The translations under genes and the position numbers were made by a program. The notes under the pieces are model-generated. The model did not search any database. It was not told the origin of the DNA and saw only the letters and a program-made list of their open reading frames with translations. Shown piece after piece: positions 42,885-55,600 of a stretch of 64,000 nt of DNA. The stretch is from positions 2,046,001-2,110,000 of the forward strand of contig JAHDVF020000211.1 of the NCBI GenBank assembly GCA_022606425.2, given 5' to 3'. Each line of letters starts with the position of its first letter. Position 1 is the first letter of the stretch. The stretch is from Lepidostoma basale (Eukaryota; Arthropoda; Insecta; Trichoptera; Lepidostomatidae).

Positions 42885-42955
42885 TGACAGTCCATTCTTT
42901 CTGCCTACCCTTTCAGGGAGATGGCGTGATGGTTAGTTAGTTAGTTAGTTAGTCA
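42885..42955 (+). mobile_element. LINE family A terminal fragment
   Basis: AAAAGTGTGACAGTCCATTC to GGCGTGATGG followed by (TTAG)n; only the last ~70 bp. Confidence 0.7.
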
Positions 42956-43124
42956 AAAAACGCTTGTTTTATCTATTGGAAAATGGTGGTGACCAGTAGT
43001 AAAAATTGTAAAATTGAATGAAAAACTAAAATATCATAATGTTGCCATTCAATTTAAAGATTTCATTTACAAAAATAATAAAACTAAATAAAAATTGTAA
43101 ATGTAATAAAATCCATTTCTTCCA

Positions 43125-43245
43125 CTTTTGTTTTTATTTTCACAGCTACCGGTTTCATCAACCTCGAGTTGGTCGATGTCAGCGGGCTTGGCGAAACCGA
43201 TCGATGTCAAAATAAAGACAGAAGTGGAATTAGTGATTTTATAAC
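43125..43245. mobile_element. Foldback repeat with hammerhead-like blocks
   Basis: TTCCACTTTTGTTTTTATTTT and AAAATAAAGACAGAAGTGGAA form the outer inverted ends. Inside are GGTTTCATCAACCTCGAGTT and GGCGAAACCGATCGATGTCA. GAAA, a self-complementary stem III (ACCGGT or ATCGAT) and a CTGAC core occur in order on the minus strand, but the CUGANGA core has inserted bases. A strongly decayed member of the same architecture as 21175-21305. Confidence 0.4.
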
Positions 43246-43323
43246 ATTTTAAAAACATTGTTGTTTGAAATGAATCCATCAAGAGATTTCAGTAAAATCA
43301 TATTAGATTTTCCCAAAAAAAAT

Positions 43324-43395
43324 GTTTCCGCCCGGGATCGAACCGGGGGCCTTCCGCGTGTTAGGCGGATGTGATAACCACTACACCACGGAAAC
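43324..43395 (-). tRNA. tRNA-Val (anticodon AAC)
   Basis: 72 nt on the minus strand. Acceptor arms GTTTCCG and CGGAAAC pair fully. The anticodon arm is TCCGC-CTAACAC-GCGGA with anticodon AAC, and the T arm is CCCGG-TTCGATC-CCGGG. The A box (GTGTAGTGGTTAT) and B box (GGTTCGATCCC) are intact. A short T run 3' of the gene on the minus strand is not obvious, but the gene itself has no defects. Confidence 0.95.
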
Positions 43396-43399
43396 CGAT

Positions 43400-43890
43400 G
43401 ACGACGCTGAGTATTTCGACCCACTTATATAATATGATTTCTTTATTTATAATTACAAATTATTTAAACGTAATTAATAAAGGATGATATCGATTAAAAT
43501 ATGTTATTCAGGTTCAACCTATGTTTTAACATTGATAATTCATTATTTTACCCGAAGAAATAATGTTATATAATGGTTATGCTACTGCCATCTGTTAATT
43601 TTTTTATAAGCTGTCTATGTTAGCCGCCAGATGGCAGTAAAAGTTCGTAACATATTAAATTAAATAAAAGAACTTCTTTTAATAGTATTTTTATCATCTT
43701 TCCTTTAAATTAAACTATTACTTCTACTGTGCCAAAAAAGTCCACGCGTTACGATGATGTGTATTCACTACACATTAAAAAATGATTGCTTAAAAATCCG
43801 GAGAATTAACTCAAAAGTTGCATAAACAAATATACATATTTTTTTTTATAAAAATTCTGCTTAAATGTAGATTTATTTTCATCGCTCAAT
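43400..43890. other. Spacer with a small foldback
   Basis: 43577-43655 has ACTGCCATCTG and its inverse CAGATGGCAGT about 45 bp apart, an end motif common in insect MITEs. Otherwise nothing recognised. Confidence 0.4.
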
Positions 43891-43894
43891 ATTC

Positions 43895-44240
43895 AAGATC
43901 TATTGGCCCCAAACAGTGTCAAATGCCGTTCTCTGGACCATGGCAGGTGAAAAGCCAATTAGAGAACAAGTCGGTAGACGCAAATGGCAGTGGATTGGTC
44001 ACACTCCGAGACAGAACCCAGCCTGCATCGCTCAGGGCGCACTAGACTGGTCCCCTATGGGGGGAAAGAGGAAGGGAGGCAGACCTAGAGCCACCTGGAG
44101 AAGAGCCCTGCAGGACGAGGTTAAGGCAGTAGGCCTCACTTGGGATGATGTTAGGCATCAGGCTTGCGATAGAGTCGGGTGGAGAAGGTTCCTTGAGGCC
44201 CTATGCACCACGCAGGTGTGCCAGGACAAAAATAAGAAGA
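43895..44240 (+). mobile_element. LINE tail, family B, intact frame
   Basis: One 121-codon frame: RKWQWIGHTPRQNPACIAQG, ALDWSPMGGKRKGGRPRATW, RRALQDEVKAVGLTWDDVRH and DRVGWRRFLEALCTTQV. A relative of the RTE-type tails; copies at 51710-51945 (-) and 58795-59060 (-). It lies 3' of RPF1, in convergent orientation. Confidence 0.8.
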
Positions 44241-44464
44241 TGGGTTTGTATTTCACAAATCATCTTTCTTCTTTTCGGTGATCTCATTTCTCATATAAAA
44301 AAATAGTGAGCATTAAAATTTGTATTGATTTGCTCACATCTTTTTGTTAGATAAAACATTGAGACTCAAAAACAGATAGGCTGATACCTAACATTGCTCT
44401 CTTCGTAGCCATTGCCATTCTCACCAATAAGTAAAACACAAAACAATATTTTTAAAATAGATGT

Positions 44465-44470
44465 TTTATT
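44465..44470 (-). terminator. Polyadenylation signal of RPF1
   Basis: AATAAA on the minus strand (TTTATT on plus), about 25 bp past the stop codon, which implies a very short 3' UTR. Confidence 0.65.
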
Positions 44471-44495
44471 GATACTCAATGTTAACACTGTTTAA

Positions 44496-47400
44496 TTAAA
44501 GGAAGAACTTTCTTCTGCTGGTCTCCATGAGATGTCTCCTGCCTTGGATAAGCCATTCGTAGTCTCCGTGCTTGGAATCGAAGGTCCCCTGCTGCACCGA
44601 TATGAGTTTCAGAGTGAAACGGGGGCCCAGTTCGCGGAGTTTGGCCCTTTTTGCGTCTTTCGTAAACTCGTACCTGCAACAAAAAGCAAACATATTAATG
44701 TCAATATTAACCTCTCGAATAGTAAGATATTAATGACATTTACGAATCATTCTTTCAGTTTGTAAAATATGTAACTAGCCAAAAAATTATTTAGTTTTGT
44801 GTACACCAATAGATGTCGCTGGTAGTTCAAATTTTGGCATTAAATTTGGATATTGGAGAAATTATAAATTAGCCCCAAGCATAGGGCAAACTGTATCAGA
44901 CTTCCCCAATGTTAATATTCAATAGCCTCAAGGTTCGGGCGGTATGAACAGAGAGGTTAAACAAGGTAAGTGGTTATATTTAACAGAATAATATAATTCT
45001 TAATAAATATGAAATCAGTAGGGTGGCCCTCTTATAAAATATTTTAAATAAACGCCCGCTGAAACTGAAAATGGCCACTTACGAGCCAGTGGAATTACTC
45101 TCCCTATGGTATCACCAAAGACAGATTGGTTCTGCTCGGCTGAATGTAGAACAGCCAATACTGGCATTGCCTAACCATAAGGAACAACTATACTAATTTG
45201 TTCCGGTGTTTGTGAAACCTTCCCTTCTCGGTTAAAGGGGAATTATACCCCAACATACTCAAAATAAATTCTGAACCCATTCCAACAATAGAGAAAACTC
45301 CTGACTCCATATCATAGCACCTCTGTTAAGCCCATTTCTAAGGAGTGAGACAAGATTTTTAGGATTCTGCTGTCTCTAAAAATCCTGGCCATAATAGAAA
45401 AATAAATGTATTACCTGTGGTGTCTAAAAAATATGTAGTCCCTCTGATTGTGGAAGGTGACCACGCGTCTACCTTTGAATTCGGGATCGTAGTGGAATAG
45501 TGCTCCTAGCATTCTGCCGACTGTGTGTCCCAAGCGAGTTGTGAAATTATTTAATATCACCTACAAAGAGAAATTATCAATTTAAAATACTTAGATTTTT
45601 TCAATATTAACACATTATTTACGGGTAAATTTGAGCGCACATTATTAGATAACATTCAACGATATCAGTAGTTCCCAATTAGATTTTCCTGCGTACCACC
45701 TCAAGAAAGACTTCAAACTTGCATACCTCTTAATGAGGGAATGAAAAATAAAATATGAAATTAGTTTTTTCTTTTACATTTATAGTTCTAGCGATGGTAA
45801 AAAATCAGTTTAATGTGACTAATGTCCACATTCTTCTTTCTGTCCACACCACTAATTGGAAAACACTGAACTATATGTATACTTCGACATGTGATAAAAA
45901 TATATCACAAAAATGACTTAAAAATATTTTACATATTCAACAGTTCACGAAAATGGTATGTATAACCTTCCCGCTGGTAATACATACCATTCTCGCTGGT
46001 TATACCCATTGCACCACTAATAAAGATGACATAATTTGTTCATAAGACTAAATTACACACAAAATAAAAATGGTAAAACATAAAAGGCATCTGGCATGTG
46101 GAGAGCCACCAAACATTTCTCACATCCATCGAGATTCACTAGAATCACTATAATATTTATCAACTTCATTCTCACTGCCACTTTCCAAAAGGATTCGCCG
46201 GATTGCATCCTCATTTGATGAAATATTACAAGCACGACGAGTTTGTTTACGAGTGCGTTCGGCTATTTTGGAGGTATTGACAGATTTTAAAATATCGTAA
46301 TATTTTGTAATAAATAAAAACTAACTAACTAACCATCACGCCGTCTCCCCGAAGGGGTAGGCAGAAAGAATGGACTGCCACACTTTTCTTTCCTGACATA
46401 TTTCTCTCGCTTCCTCAACATTCATACATCGTGTCATGCACGCGCGTCGATTTCTCTGACTCCTCACAAGGCCGACATTCAATATTTGATTTATTTGATC
46501 GTGTCACATTTTCCTCGGTCTTCCTCTATTTCTGGTTCCATTTACATCATTAACATATATTTTTTTTACCATTCTTTCTTCATTCATTCTTTCCATATGT
46601 CCAAACCATCTTAATGATCCTTTCATTATTTTGTTCATGACACCATCATTCACACCGCATTCACTTCTTATATTTTCATTTGACACTCTATCATTCACAG
46701 AGAATTATGTAATAATAATAATTATATAACAAATAATGTGAAATAAATTGTGATAATAACATTTTATTATGAAATCAGTAACTGAAATACTTATTTATGT
46801 CATTTTTATGAATAAAGTTATTGTCATTCAGTGTTAATGAAAAAATTAAAACACTTCAAAGATAAACAGGCGATTTGCCGGCTTTGTGTTTCAATGGGTT
46901 AATATCCTTCCTGCAGACAATGTATTAACACATTGTATGAATGTGCTTTGCAAAGCTAGCGAGCTGAAGAATGTTAAAGCAAATTTTAAATAGAAAAAAA
47001 TATTTTAATGCGTCAATCTCAGTTTTCTCTGACCTCTGGCCTATGGTTGGTGATCTCTCGGTAGTTCTTCTTCATCTCCTTTGTGATCTTGCAGTTGGTG
47101 AGTTTGAAATGCGCCGTTGGCCCGTTGGGAAGATGTATCAGCAGAAACCCGTTGGGCTGTTTCTGGTCCTCGTTTACAATCACCACGTCTGTGTATTCTT
47201 TTTCAATGGCCGCTTTCACAATCTTCTTTACTGCAGATCTGTGAAAAATAAAATTAATATTTATATTAAAAAACCATAGAAAAGAAATGAGGGTACAACG
47301 AAATCACTTAAGAATGCAATTATGATCATTTTTTGTCTTTTCTCCCTCCCTTAACATGTTGACTGCCAACTACAAGATAACTCATGGTTTAATGTTATTC

Positions 47401-49112
47401 TTTAGGACAACTGGGAGCTATCTCGTTTGCCATATTTATACAGCTATGAGGAAATTCCTATAGTATCGGAGGAAATATGAATAGATATCCAGGCACTGCT
47501 CCTCTTATCTTCCCCTCGGGATCAGACTTTTTTTATAAATACAATCCCAACCCTAACTGTTCTTCCATTCCTTGATAATAATGTAAATGACATTTACAAG
47601 ACATCATTTTTTCAGTTTATAAAACATGTAACTAGTCGATACATTATTTAATTTTGTGTACACCAATAGATGTCGCCGGTAGTCTAAATATTGACATAAT
47701 CTGGGAATATTGGAGAGATTAAAAATGAGCCCCGAGCATGGGTTAATATGCTATATGACTCAGTATTTTAAGGTCCCACGGTTGGGGCGGTATGCATGGA
47801 GAAGTTAATGATAAGATTTTATAAAAAAAATCATAAAACTAAAATATATACATTCAGAAGTTTGATACGCCCATGTATAAACGGAAAAAAATAATTAAAA
47901 ATATATTCTACCTTCTCCTAAATCTGTATTCTGAATTAGGAATAATCCTAGTGAGTTCTTTGCCGAATATCCTCGTTTTTCTCAAAGGATTGTCAGAAAA
48001 GGTGATCAGAACTTTCGGAGCATACGAGTTCTCGTAATAAGACGCCATCTCATCGACTTCCATATCCTTCTTTGCCTGTAAAATAAGAAATCATTAGAAA
48101 ATATCAGTCTTTTCAACCTGTTACCCCCATGAATATTAACTCCTCCTCTATTTTAACGTCAGATCTTATATGTCTGTTTGGTTACCCCTTTTCAGCTGCG
48201 GGCAAATGCAATTTCATTTATATAATATTTTTCACCTACTAACAATGAAGCATATTTTATTCCAAAATTAATCGTGGATGCATTTTACACTAATATTGTA
48301 TTTTCTTTTGTTGTTGTATTGCTATGTGTGTACGGCGGGACATCGAGGGAGAGTAGCGTAGCTTAAATGTGGTCTGGGTCCCCCTTGGTTGCAAATTTAC
48401 AGATATATATATATTTTTTAATGGAAGTCCCACATGGACGGGGGATTGGCCTAGGGAGTGCACGAGTGAAACTGACAAAAGGCGCCGCTGCGCCTATAAC
48501 AGCTTCGGGTAAGCGGAGGGAGCCCTCTATGGCTCGCCCATATTTACACTAATATTACAAGATCACCATAGAACTCAAATGTTCTACTCGAGAGAGTGAT
48601 AATGATTAAATGGAGTGAGAACAAATACCTCTTCGTGCTCTTCTGCGTCGATATTTTGTATAGTAGTTTCATCTTTTTCTCTCAAAGTCTCCAGAGTATG
48701 GGGCACGCCTGGTTCTATTCCCTCCTTTCTCCTCTGCAGCCTCGCCTGCTTCTTCTCCTTGCGTTTCTCCTTCATCAGCTTCATTCCCTTGAGGCTTCTG
48801 ACTTGCTTGTTTTTAATATGATTAAAGTTAGTGTCGCACGGCATGAGGGGCTCTACGAAAGGTGTCTCATCCGGTTCTATTTCCAAATCATTTTCATCCA
48901 TCTTAACGAGTGTGTCTGGCTTCGTTTCGATTTCTTCCTCCGGTTCGTCGATAACCATCCTGTGATAAATTTTAAATGTTAAGTTCACAAAAGTAGGGTT
49001 ATTTTCACACAACGCGTAAAATTTAAAATGTCGGAAATGATTACAAAATATCAACGTTTCAAACGAAGCGTTGGACTTAATTGTATACTTACCCACTTCG
49101 TAAAGGCGGCAT
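44496..49112 (-). CDS. RPF1: Ribosome production factor 1 (Brix domain)
   Basis: Six exons, all with GT-AG borders and matching phases: 49112-49093, 48959-48629, 48075-47912, 47238-47034, 45560-45415, 44673-44496. The 1044-nt CDS gives 347 aa, close to the usual ~350. Residues 1-117 are charged ([20 protein letters not shown] is the conserved basic stretch, [14 protein letters not shown] the next). Residues ~125-325 form the Brix domain: [121 protein letters not shown]. The C-terminus is TSRRKFFL. In yeast and animals RPF1 is a nucleolar protein needed for 27S pre-rRNA processing and 60S assembly; that role is inferred by homology. The ATG in exon 1 was chosen because a GTAAGT donor follows after 20 nt and joins in frame. 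Alternative: initiation at Met8. Introns carry repeats N, F and a LINE tail. Divergent from AK8. Confidence 0.93.
44735..44965 (+). repeat. Repeat N in RPF1 intron 5
   Basis: TTTTGTGTACACCAATAGAT, GTCGCTGGTAGTTCAAATTT and TTCGGGCGGTATGAACAGAG match 47590-47810 (RPF1 intron 3) and, reversed, 61860-62110. Family unknown. Confidence 0.65.
45666..45868. mobile_element. Small hAT-type MITE in RPF1 intron 4
   Basis: 203 bp, ends CAGTAGTTCCCAATTAG and (inverted) CAGTGTTTTCCAATTAG, flanked by AACGATAT (45658-45665) and AACTATAT (45869-45876), an 8-bp duplication with one change. Confidence 0.75.
46320..46700 (-). mobile_element. LINE family A tail in RPF1 intron 4
   Basis: A 64-codon frame: [57 protein letters not shown]. 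It starts on the plus strand with (CTAA)n. Same strand as the host gene. Confidence 0.85.
47590..47810 (+). repeat. Repeat N in RPF1 intron 3
   Basis: GTGTACACCAATAGATGTCG, GAATATTGGAGAGATTAAAA and GGGGCGGTATGCATGGAGAA; second copy within the same gene. Confidence 0.65.
48300..48545 (+). repeat. Repeat F in RPF1 intron 2
   Basis: AAATGTGGTCTGGGTCCCCC and GGCGCCGCTGCGCCTATAAC; almost the same as 1830-2065. Confidence 0.65.
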
Positions 49113-49677
49113 TTTAATTTAGTATTACTTTATTTCAAAAATGTCAAAAACACGAGTTTTATCAAAACGAGTCTCCACGGACAAAATACACACACAGATG
49201 CCGTAAATAAAATTTGACATTTTGCTAGGGACTAGAAGTATTTCAAACGTAAAAGTAAATAATTATTTTAAAATGGAGGGAGATTTAAAACTGTCGAGTT
49301 AGTGCACAAATTTCATATAGCCAAATCGATATATAGAATATAAGTCTAGAAAAAAATGCATTCGCTGCAGATAAAATATTTTAAATATACGAGCATTACC
49401 ACGTGATGCTCGAGGTACTTAAATTTAAACGGCGTAAAATGATTTGAAAAATAAAATACATTAGAATTCATTTGTTTTTAATTACATATTTTTTGGTTGA
49501 CTAGAAAAAAATGCATTCGCTGCAGATAAAATATTTTTAAATATACGAGCATTGCCACGTGATGCTCGAGGTACTTAAATTTAAACGGCGTAAAATGATT
49601 TGAAAAATAAAATACATTAGAATTCATTTGTTTTTAATTACATATTTTTTGGTTGACATTCAGAAAGTTTACGAAGA
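49113..49677. promoter_or_regulatory. Shared divergent promoter region RPF1 / AK8
   Basis: 565 bp between the two start codons, which point outward. It contains the 155-bp tandem duplication (49346-49656). No TATA box at a convincing position. Each duplicate carries CGAGCAT, a spacer with CACGTG, then ATGCTCG. Canonical E-boxes (CACGTG) are frequent at ribosome-biogenesis genes as Myc/Max or related bHLH sites; a role here is inference. Confidence 0.6.
49346..49656. repeat. Two-copy 155-bp tandem duplication with E-box hairpins
   Basis: Copy 1 is 49346-49500 and copy 2 is 49501-49656. They differ by one T insertion and one base (CATTACC versus CATTGCC). CACGTG is at 49400-49405 and 49556-49561, flanked in each by 7-bp inverted arms. 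Copy 2 ends 21 bp before the AK8 ATG. The near identity points to a recent duplication. Confidence 0.92.
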
Positions 49678-52600
49678 ATGGATGAATTAAGTTATATTTA
49701 TCCCCCTCCGCGATTTTTACCGTATTTGGAAAAATACAGAATCTATGAATTATTTCAGGTATGTATGAATATGAAAAATCATATTAACACACATATTAGA
49801 TTGAAATGAAAATTTCTGCTAACTAAATATATATTTTAAAGAAATTAGCTGCCGATTTAATAATTGCCAAACCCGACGACCATATTGTGTTTTTAAAAAC
49901 TGCAATAATGAAAATGATAAAAAATGGAAGAGACATGCATAAAGTATTTTTGATAATACCACCAAAAACGGATTTAGGTAAAAAAAAACTTTAAATGTCT
50001 TTAATAAATATAAAAATTGTTGATAATTTTCGAGTGTTTACAATATGTACTAGGGGGTGAGGGATATTGAAAGAAGTTCTGTGAAGGCATAAGTATTAGA
50101 GTCATGACTCAATTGTTTTTAATTATTGGCCTTAGGAATCATCACACGCTGTATGAATGTATAAAATGTGTATGATAACTTTGTTTCTTCGTTTTCAAAA
50201 TGATTTTGTCACTGTTAGATGTTCAAGACTTGGTTTACAAAATGGCCAATGCTTTGGATGCTGTGCCATTATCGAGGGAACAAATATTTGAACCATTTAA
50301 GGAGGTAATATATTTTTCGTTAAAGTTTCAAATTTGTGATTATTGTTTTCGGCCCTTCTGGAAGCAAAGCATGAAACTGGCAGAAAAAGAATGAGAACAG
50401 AATAAATGTGGTAGAGATAAGATCCCTTTAATGGATATGGAGTAAAATAATAAATAAATTTGGTAAAGATGCATTGATTCTGAACAAGCCGTCTCAAAAG
50501 AAAATTTATATTGCGTTACAGAGCGTTATGTGGAGATGTTAGACGACTTCTTGGTCCCTGAATTGCAAAACTCTCCTGGCTATAACCAAAGAATATGGTT
50601 TCAACAGGATGAAGCAACATCACACACATCTAATGAGTCTCTGCAGTCCTGATTTAACTCCTATGGACTTTTTCTTGTGGGGTTATTCTCAAATCTAAAG
50701 TTAACGCCAATAAACCAACTTTTTCCGCATTTCAAAGAAAATATTTATCACGAAATGACTGAGTCTACCTGCCGAGCCATCATAAGAATTTTTACTGTTC
50801 GATTAAATTAGTGCCGCGAACGCGAGGGTTTACATTTGGACGATATTATTTTTTTTAAATAAATTCCCAAATTGTGTACTTTAATAATTAATAAACGTTT
50901 TTTCGATAAACGGCTTAATTTTTTTTAATCGATCAACTTAATATTAACTTTCTTTTTAAACACTTTGTAGAGGGGAGGGTTAATCATTTACATTTTATTT
51001 TTATTTTTTTAGTTTCTAGATTTCTAGGATTTAAAAAAATATTATTATTTGTCATTCAATTCAATCATTAATATTTGTCATTCAAATAAGAACTCACATT
51101 CTTGATTTAAAAAAATAGATTGGCCTTGTATAAAAAATATTGAGAATAATATTCGTATTTATTTTTTACAGCTAATGCTTTCCAAAGCATTTGTTGTGCA
51201 GCCAAAGGCATTGGCAGAAGTTGTGATGGAAAAATTAAGAAGCAGTCCTTACACGAGGAAAGGCTGGATCATGTATGGTGAGCCATCTTTTTTTAAATCA
51301 GTTTTTAAACAATAAACCCAATAAGTAGAATGGGATATTCATTTTTTGTGTATTGCTTTTATGGCTACAGAGTAAATTTTTACATCAAAATTAGCATAAA
51401 TAATAAATTAGTAATCTTGATATTTGGTATCTCCGTGTCTCGTTGTATCCTCTCTTATCCTATTTAACCGATGTTTCGGAGATCTTTGTAGACTCCATCT
51501 TCAGGAATAGCTAAGTGTTTGTATCTCACACAGATACTGCCGGTATCATGGTACTGCACAGATGATAGTGCTTTACCCATCACACAGTCAACTAGTCTGA
51601 AGATATCTGCAACGATCTTCAAAACGTCAGTTGTATAGGACAGCATAAGACTCAAACATACCCCAAACACAAGAGAATATAATCATATCCTTTTTTTATT
51701 TGTTATCTTCTTCTTCTTCTTTTTGTCCTGTCACACCTCCGTGGTGCATAGGGCCTCAAGGAACCTTCTCCACCCGACTCTATCGCATGCCTGATGCCTA
51801 ACATCATCCCAAGTGAGGCCTGCTGCCTTAACCTCGTCCTGCAGGGCTCTTCTCCAGGTGGCTCTAGGTCTGCCTCGCTTTCTCTTTCCCCCCATAGAGG
51901 ACCAGTCTAGTGCACCCTGAGAGCGATGCAGGCTATTATAGACGGAATAAATTCCAATACTTTTTTTTTGATACACAGTTTACTTAAATCTAAGAATATT
52001 TTTAGAGCAACGGTGAAAATTAAGCCTAAGACAAGTTAATTAAGACTGTGGTCACTATTAAGAATTACTATAATAAAATTAAGAATACAAGTATATGGAT
52101 TGTTAAAGAAAGAAGGATTAATAAATTAATGTACTTAAGATGAACAATGTGAACATGACTGATAATTAGCTAGTTAACTTAAACTGGTTTGCTAACTAAA
52201 GGGTTTGGTGGAGGTCGATACTTTTTAAGTGTAGAAAGAAAAGAATTTAGATTTACTTAAAAAATCTAAGTCTTGACAAGAGTTTGCAAGTCAAGTCATT
52301 CTCGGTATGGGTGCATTATATCCATAGTTGGTTTTATGCAGATTCGCGCGGAAGAGTTTATGTAAGAAGAGTTTATTATGACAATCTACATACTAAACAC
52401 CTCACTGAATAAGTCTCAGATCTGACACATTTATGGCAGCACTGTTGACAGATCCAAATGATTTCTGAATAAAACTTTCAAGCGATACGTGTCAAAAATT
52501 CATGACATTCTGGCGATTAGTGTACAGATTACGGTGGTTTTAGTGACTCTAGTTTTGTTATTTTCAAAACTATCAATCGCGAATATTATATGCCATTATG

Positions 52601-55600
52601 GGATCGAATAAGTGTAGAAATCAAGAAAATATTCCCTTACATGCAAAAGAAAAAAGTGCTGTTCCACCAAGAGAACGGCCCATGTCACAAGTCGATAAAA
52701 ACGATGATTAAATTGAATGAATTACGCTTCGAATTGGTTCCTCACTCATCGAACTCTCCAGATCTAGCCCCCGGCGACTACTGACTTTTTGCAGATTTCA
52801 AAAAGATGCTCCAGTGAAAGAAATTTGGCTCAAACGAAGAAGTGATTGCCGAAATTGAGGCCTATTTTGAGAGTAACGACAAATCGTTCTACAAAAATGG
52901 CATCGAAAAGTTAATGGAGCGTTGAAATGGATGTATCACTCTTGAATAAGAGAATGTTGAAAAATAAAGTCAATTTAAATTTTTTTTTTTTTTAGTTTTT
53001 CTTAGTTAGACCGGAGACTTATTGAGTGATGTGTTATTTGTCATGTTTGACTATTTTTAAATGAAATTGTATGTTAGATTAGCCACACCAGGTGCTCTTG
53101 TGCTCTTTATGCTCATACTCACAGACAATGGGCATTATAGATTATCCATCTACTCCGGAGGAGGCTCGAGCAGCCCAGCGAGCGGGCGTGTTGCCTACCG
53201 CGACACTCCGCTTACTTGGCACCACCTCCTGGTCCGAGGACTGCACCCAGACTGACAGAACACAGGAGCTCGCTAGGATATACCAGGCCACCCTCTCGGT
53301 AAGCTGTGAAGAACTTATGTAATCGCTTGTGTTTCACAGCTAGGAGTTGTAGAGGAGAGTTTTATAGTGGAGGAGGAGAGAGTAGCAGAGCAACAATATT
53401 CTGGCGCAATAAGAGAAATGCTGAAACTGTTACATCGTACATTGAGAAGCATCACCTAAAAAGCAGGAGCTATGTTTTCTATAAATGTATTCAATGATAA
53501 TGCTGTGTCACATTTCACTAAATTTTGAAGCACGGGTAAAAACAAATTTCTCTAGGACAGCTATCTAGTAAAATATATATATTTTTAGTCATAAATAATA
53601 AATAATATATATTTAGGTAGTATGTTTACAAGATATGGGTGAGTGAAAGAAGGGTTGGGGCAGGCAACAAAGTGAATGGTGCACTTAAAGTTGTCATCGC
53701 AAACAAAAACCTATCCAAAAAAGCTAGAATGACAGTGCACGATGGTGTTCTTCTACCGACCCTTATGTATGGAATCAAAGCATGGAACTGGCAAAAGAAG
53801 GATGAAAATATAATAAATGCAGTAGAAATGAGATCTCTTAGCCGAATGTGTAGATACTCTGTTTATGATAGAGTGTCGAATGAAAATATAAGAGGTGAAT
53901 GCGGTGCGAATTATGATGTTATGAACAAAATAATGAAAGGATCATTAAGATGGTTTGGACATATGGAAAGAATGAATGAAGAAAGAATGGTAAAAAAAAA
54001 TTTTGTTAACAATGTAAATGGAACCACAAATAGAGGAAGACCGAGGAAAACATGGCACGATCAAATAAATCAAATATTGAATGTCGGCTATGTGAGGAAT
54101 CAATGTCATGACTAATGTCATGACCTCAATATCATGGTTAGTTAGTTTGTTAATAATTAAATAAAACAATGTTTTTTTAACTACTTAAAATTAATTATTA
54201 TTTAAAATGAATTTCTACTAAGAAATTTCAATTAAAAACATTAATCAAATCAGTAATACAAATACTAGGCAGGAATACATGTGCACGTGTTGCGCAGGAG
54301 GTCAATGTGGTGGAAACGGAGAGGGTAGAGCTGGCAGGGGTGCTGGTGAGAGCGGCGCAAAAGAAGCGACCCACGGGCGTGGCCTGCGTGTTCCGCGTGC
54401 TGCTGATGGGGCCCAGCGGGTGCCGGAGACACACGCAGGCGAGGGGGCTAGCGGACGCCTTTGACCTGGTGCACGGTGAGTTTGTCCGCTAACTTTGGAA
54501 CTGTCCAGCTTTCAAATAGTTTTCTGAAAAAATATGGAAAATATCACCGTTAGAATTATAATCATATACTAACTATTTATTTTGTTGTCTATGATTTTTT
54601 TTTGTCACTGTCGATTGTAACGTCTTCTTCTTCTTCTTTTAATAGATCTGATGATCTGTGACACAGAAATCATGTCTCGTCTGATGATGAGGTCCAGCTG
54701 TCCTTCCATCTCTTAGGTGGTCTTCCAGGTGGGCGGTGTCCGGAGGGGATTTCATAAGCAGCTGTATATGCAAGTCTGTCACCATCCATTCGGGCTACAT
54801 GGTCCCTCCAGTATCTTCTTCTGGATCTACTCCACTGAACGATATCCTCTATTTCGCAAGTTTTTCTTATGTCTACGTTGCGGACACGATCTCGGAGAGT
54901 TTTTCCAGTAATTGATATTAGTAGTAAGGTTGTAAAGTATTTACTTGTTGTAGACCTATGCAGTCTGTTCTCCAAAGGGTTGCTCCTCCTGTGAGGTGGA
55001 TTTCCAGCTGTTCTTCCATTTTTAAGGAGGTCTTCCACGAGGACAAGTCCCGTGAGGCTAATTATGTAGTGCAATATAGGGGAGTGTGGTGGTGTCCATT
55101 CTTTGGACATGACCGTACCAGTCTCTCCTTCGCTGTCTACTCCATCCTATAATATCCTCAGCCTCTCACATATCTCTCTAATTCTGGGGTTCCTCACGCT
55201 ATCTCTCAGTGTCTTGGCTGCTATGATCCTCAGTGTCTTCACAGAAGTCCTTGAAACTTGTTTGGTTCTGACTGTATCTGCCCTTGCCTCAACGCCATAT
55301 GTTATTATTGGTCCTACGCATGCTTTTTAGATTCTCATCTTCCCCTTAATGGCCAAGGCTTTGTTTTTCCCTATTGTGGATTTTAGAGCACCAGAGATTG
55401 CAGCTGCCTTGTTGACTTGGGCTTCAACCAGGTCTATGCCTAGATACCTGAAGCTTCTGATCTGTTCTATGGGTTAATTCTCTACAGCCAGGTTACATAT
55501 TACCTGTGTTTTGGAGTAATTGTTGATTTTGCATTTTAATCTTCACCAATTTAACCAATTAAAAGATTAGTTTTTTTTTACATACTTTTTGGGCAAGAAC

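Noticed and set aside
43577..43655. MITE with full ends
   Set aside because: Only 11-bp inverted motifs and no target duplication could be matched; mentioned as a small foldback.
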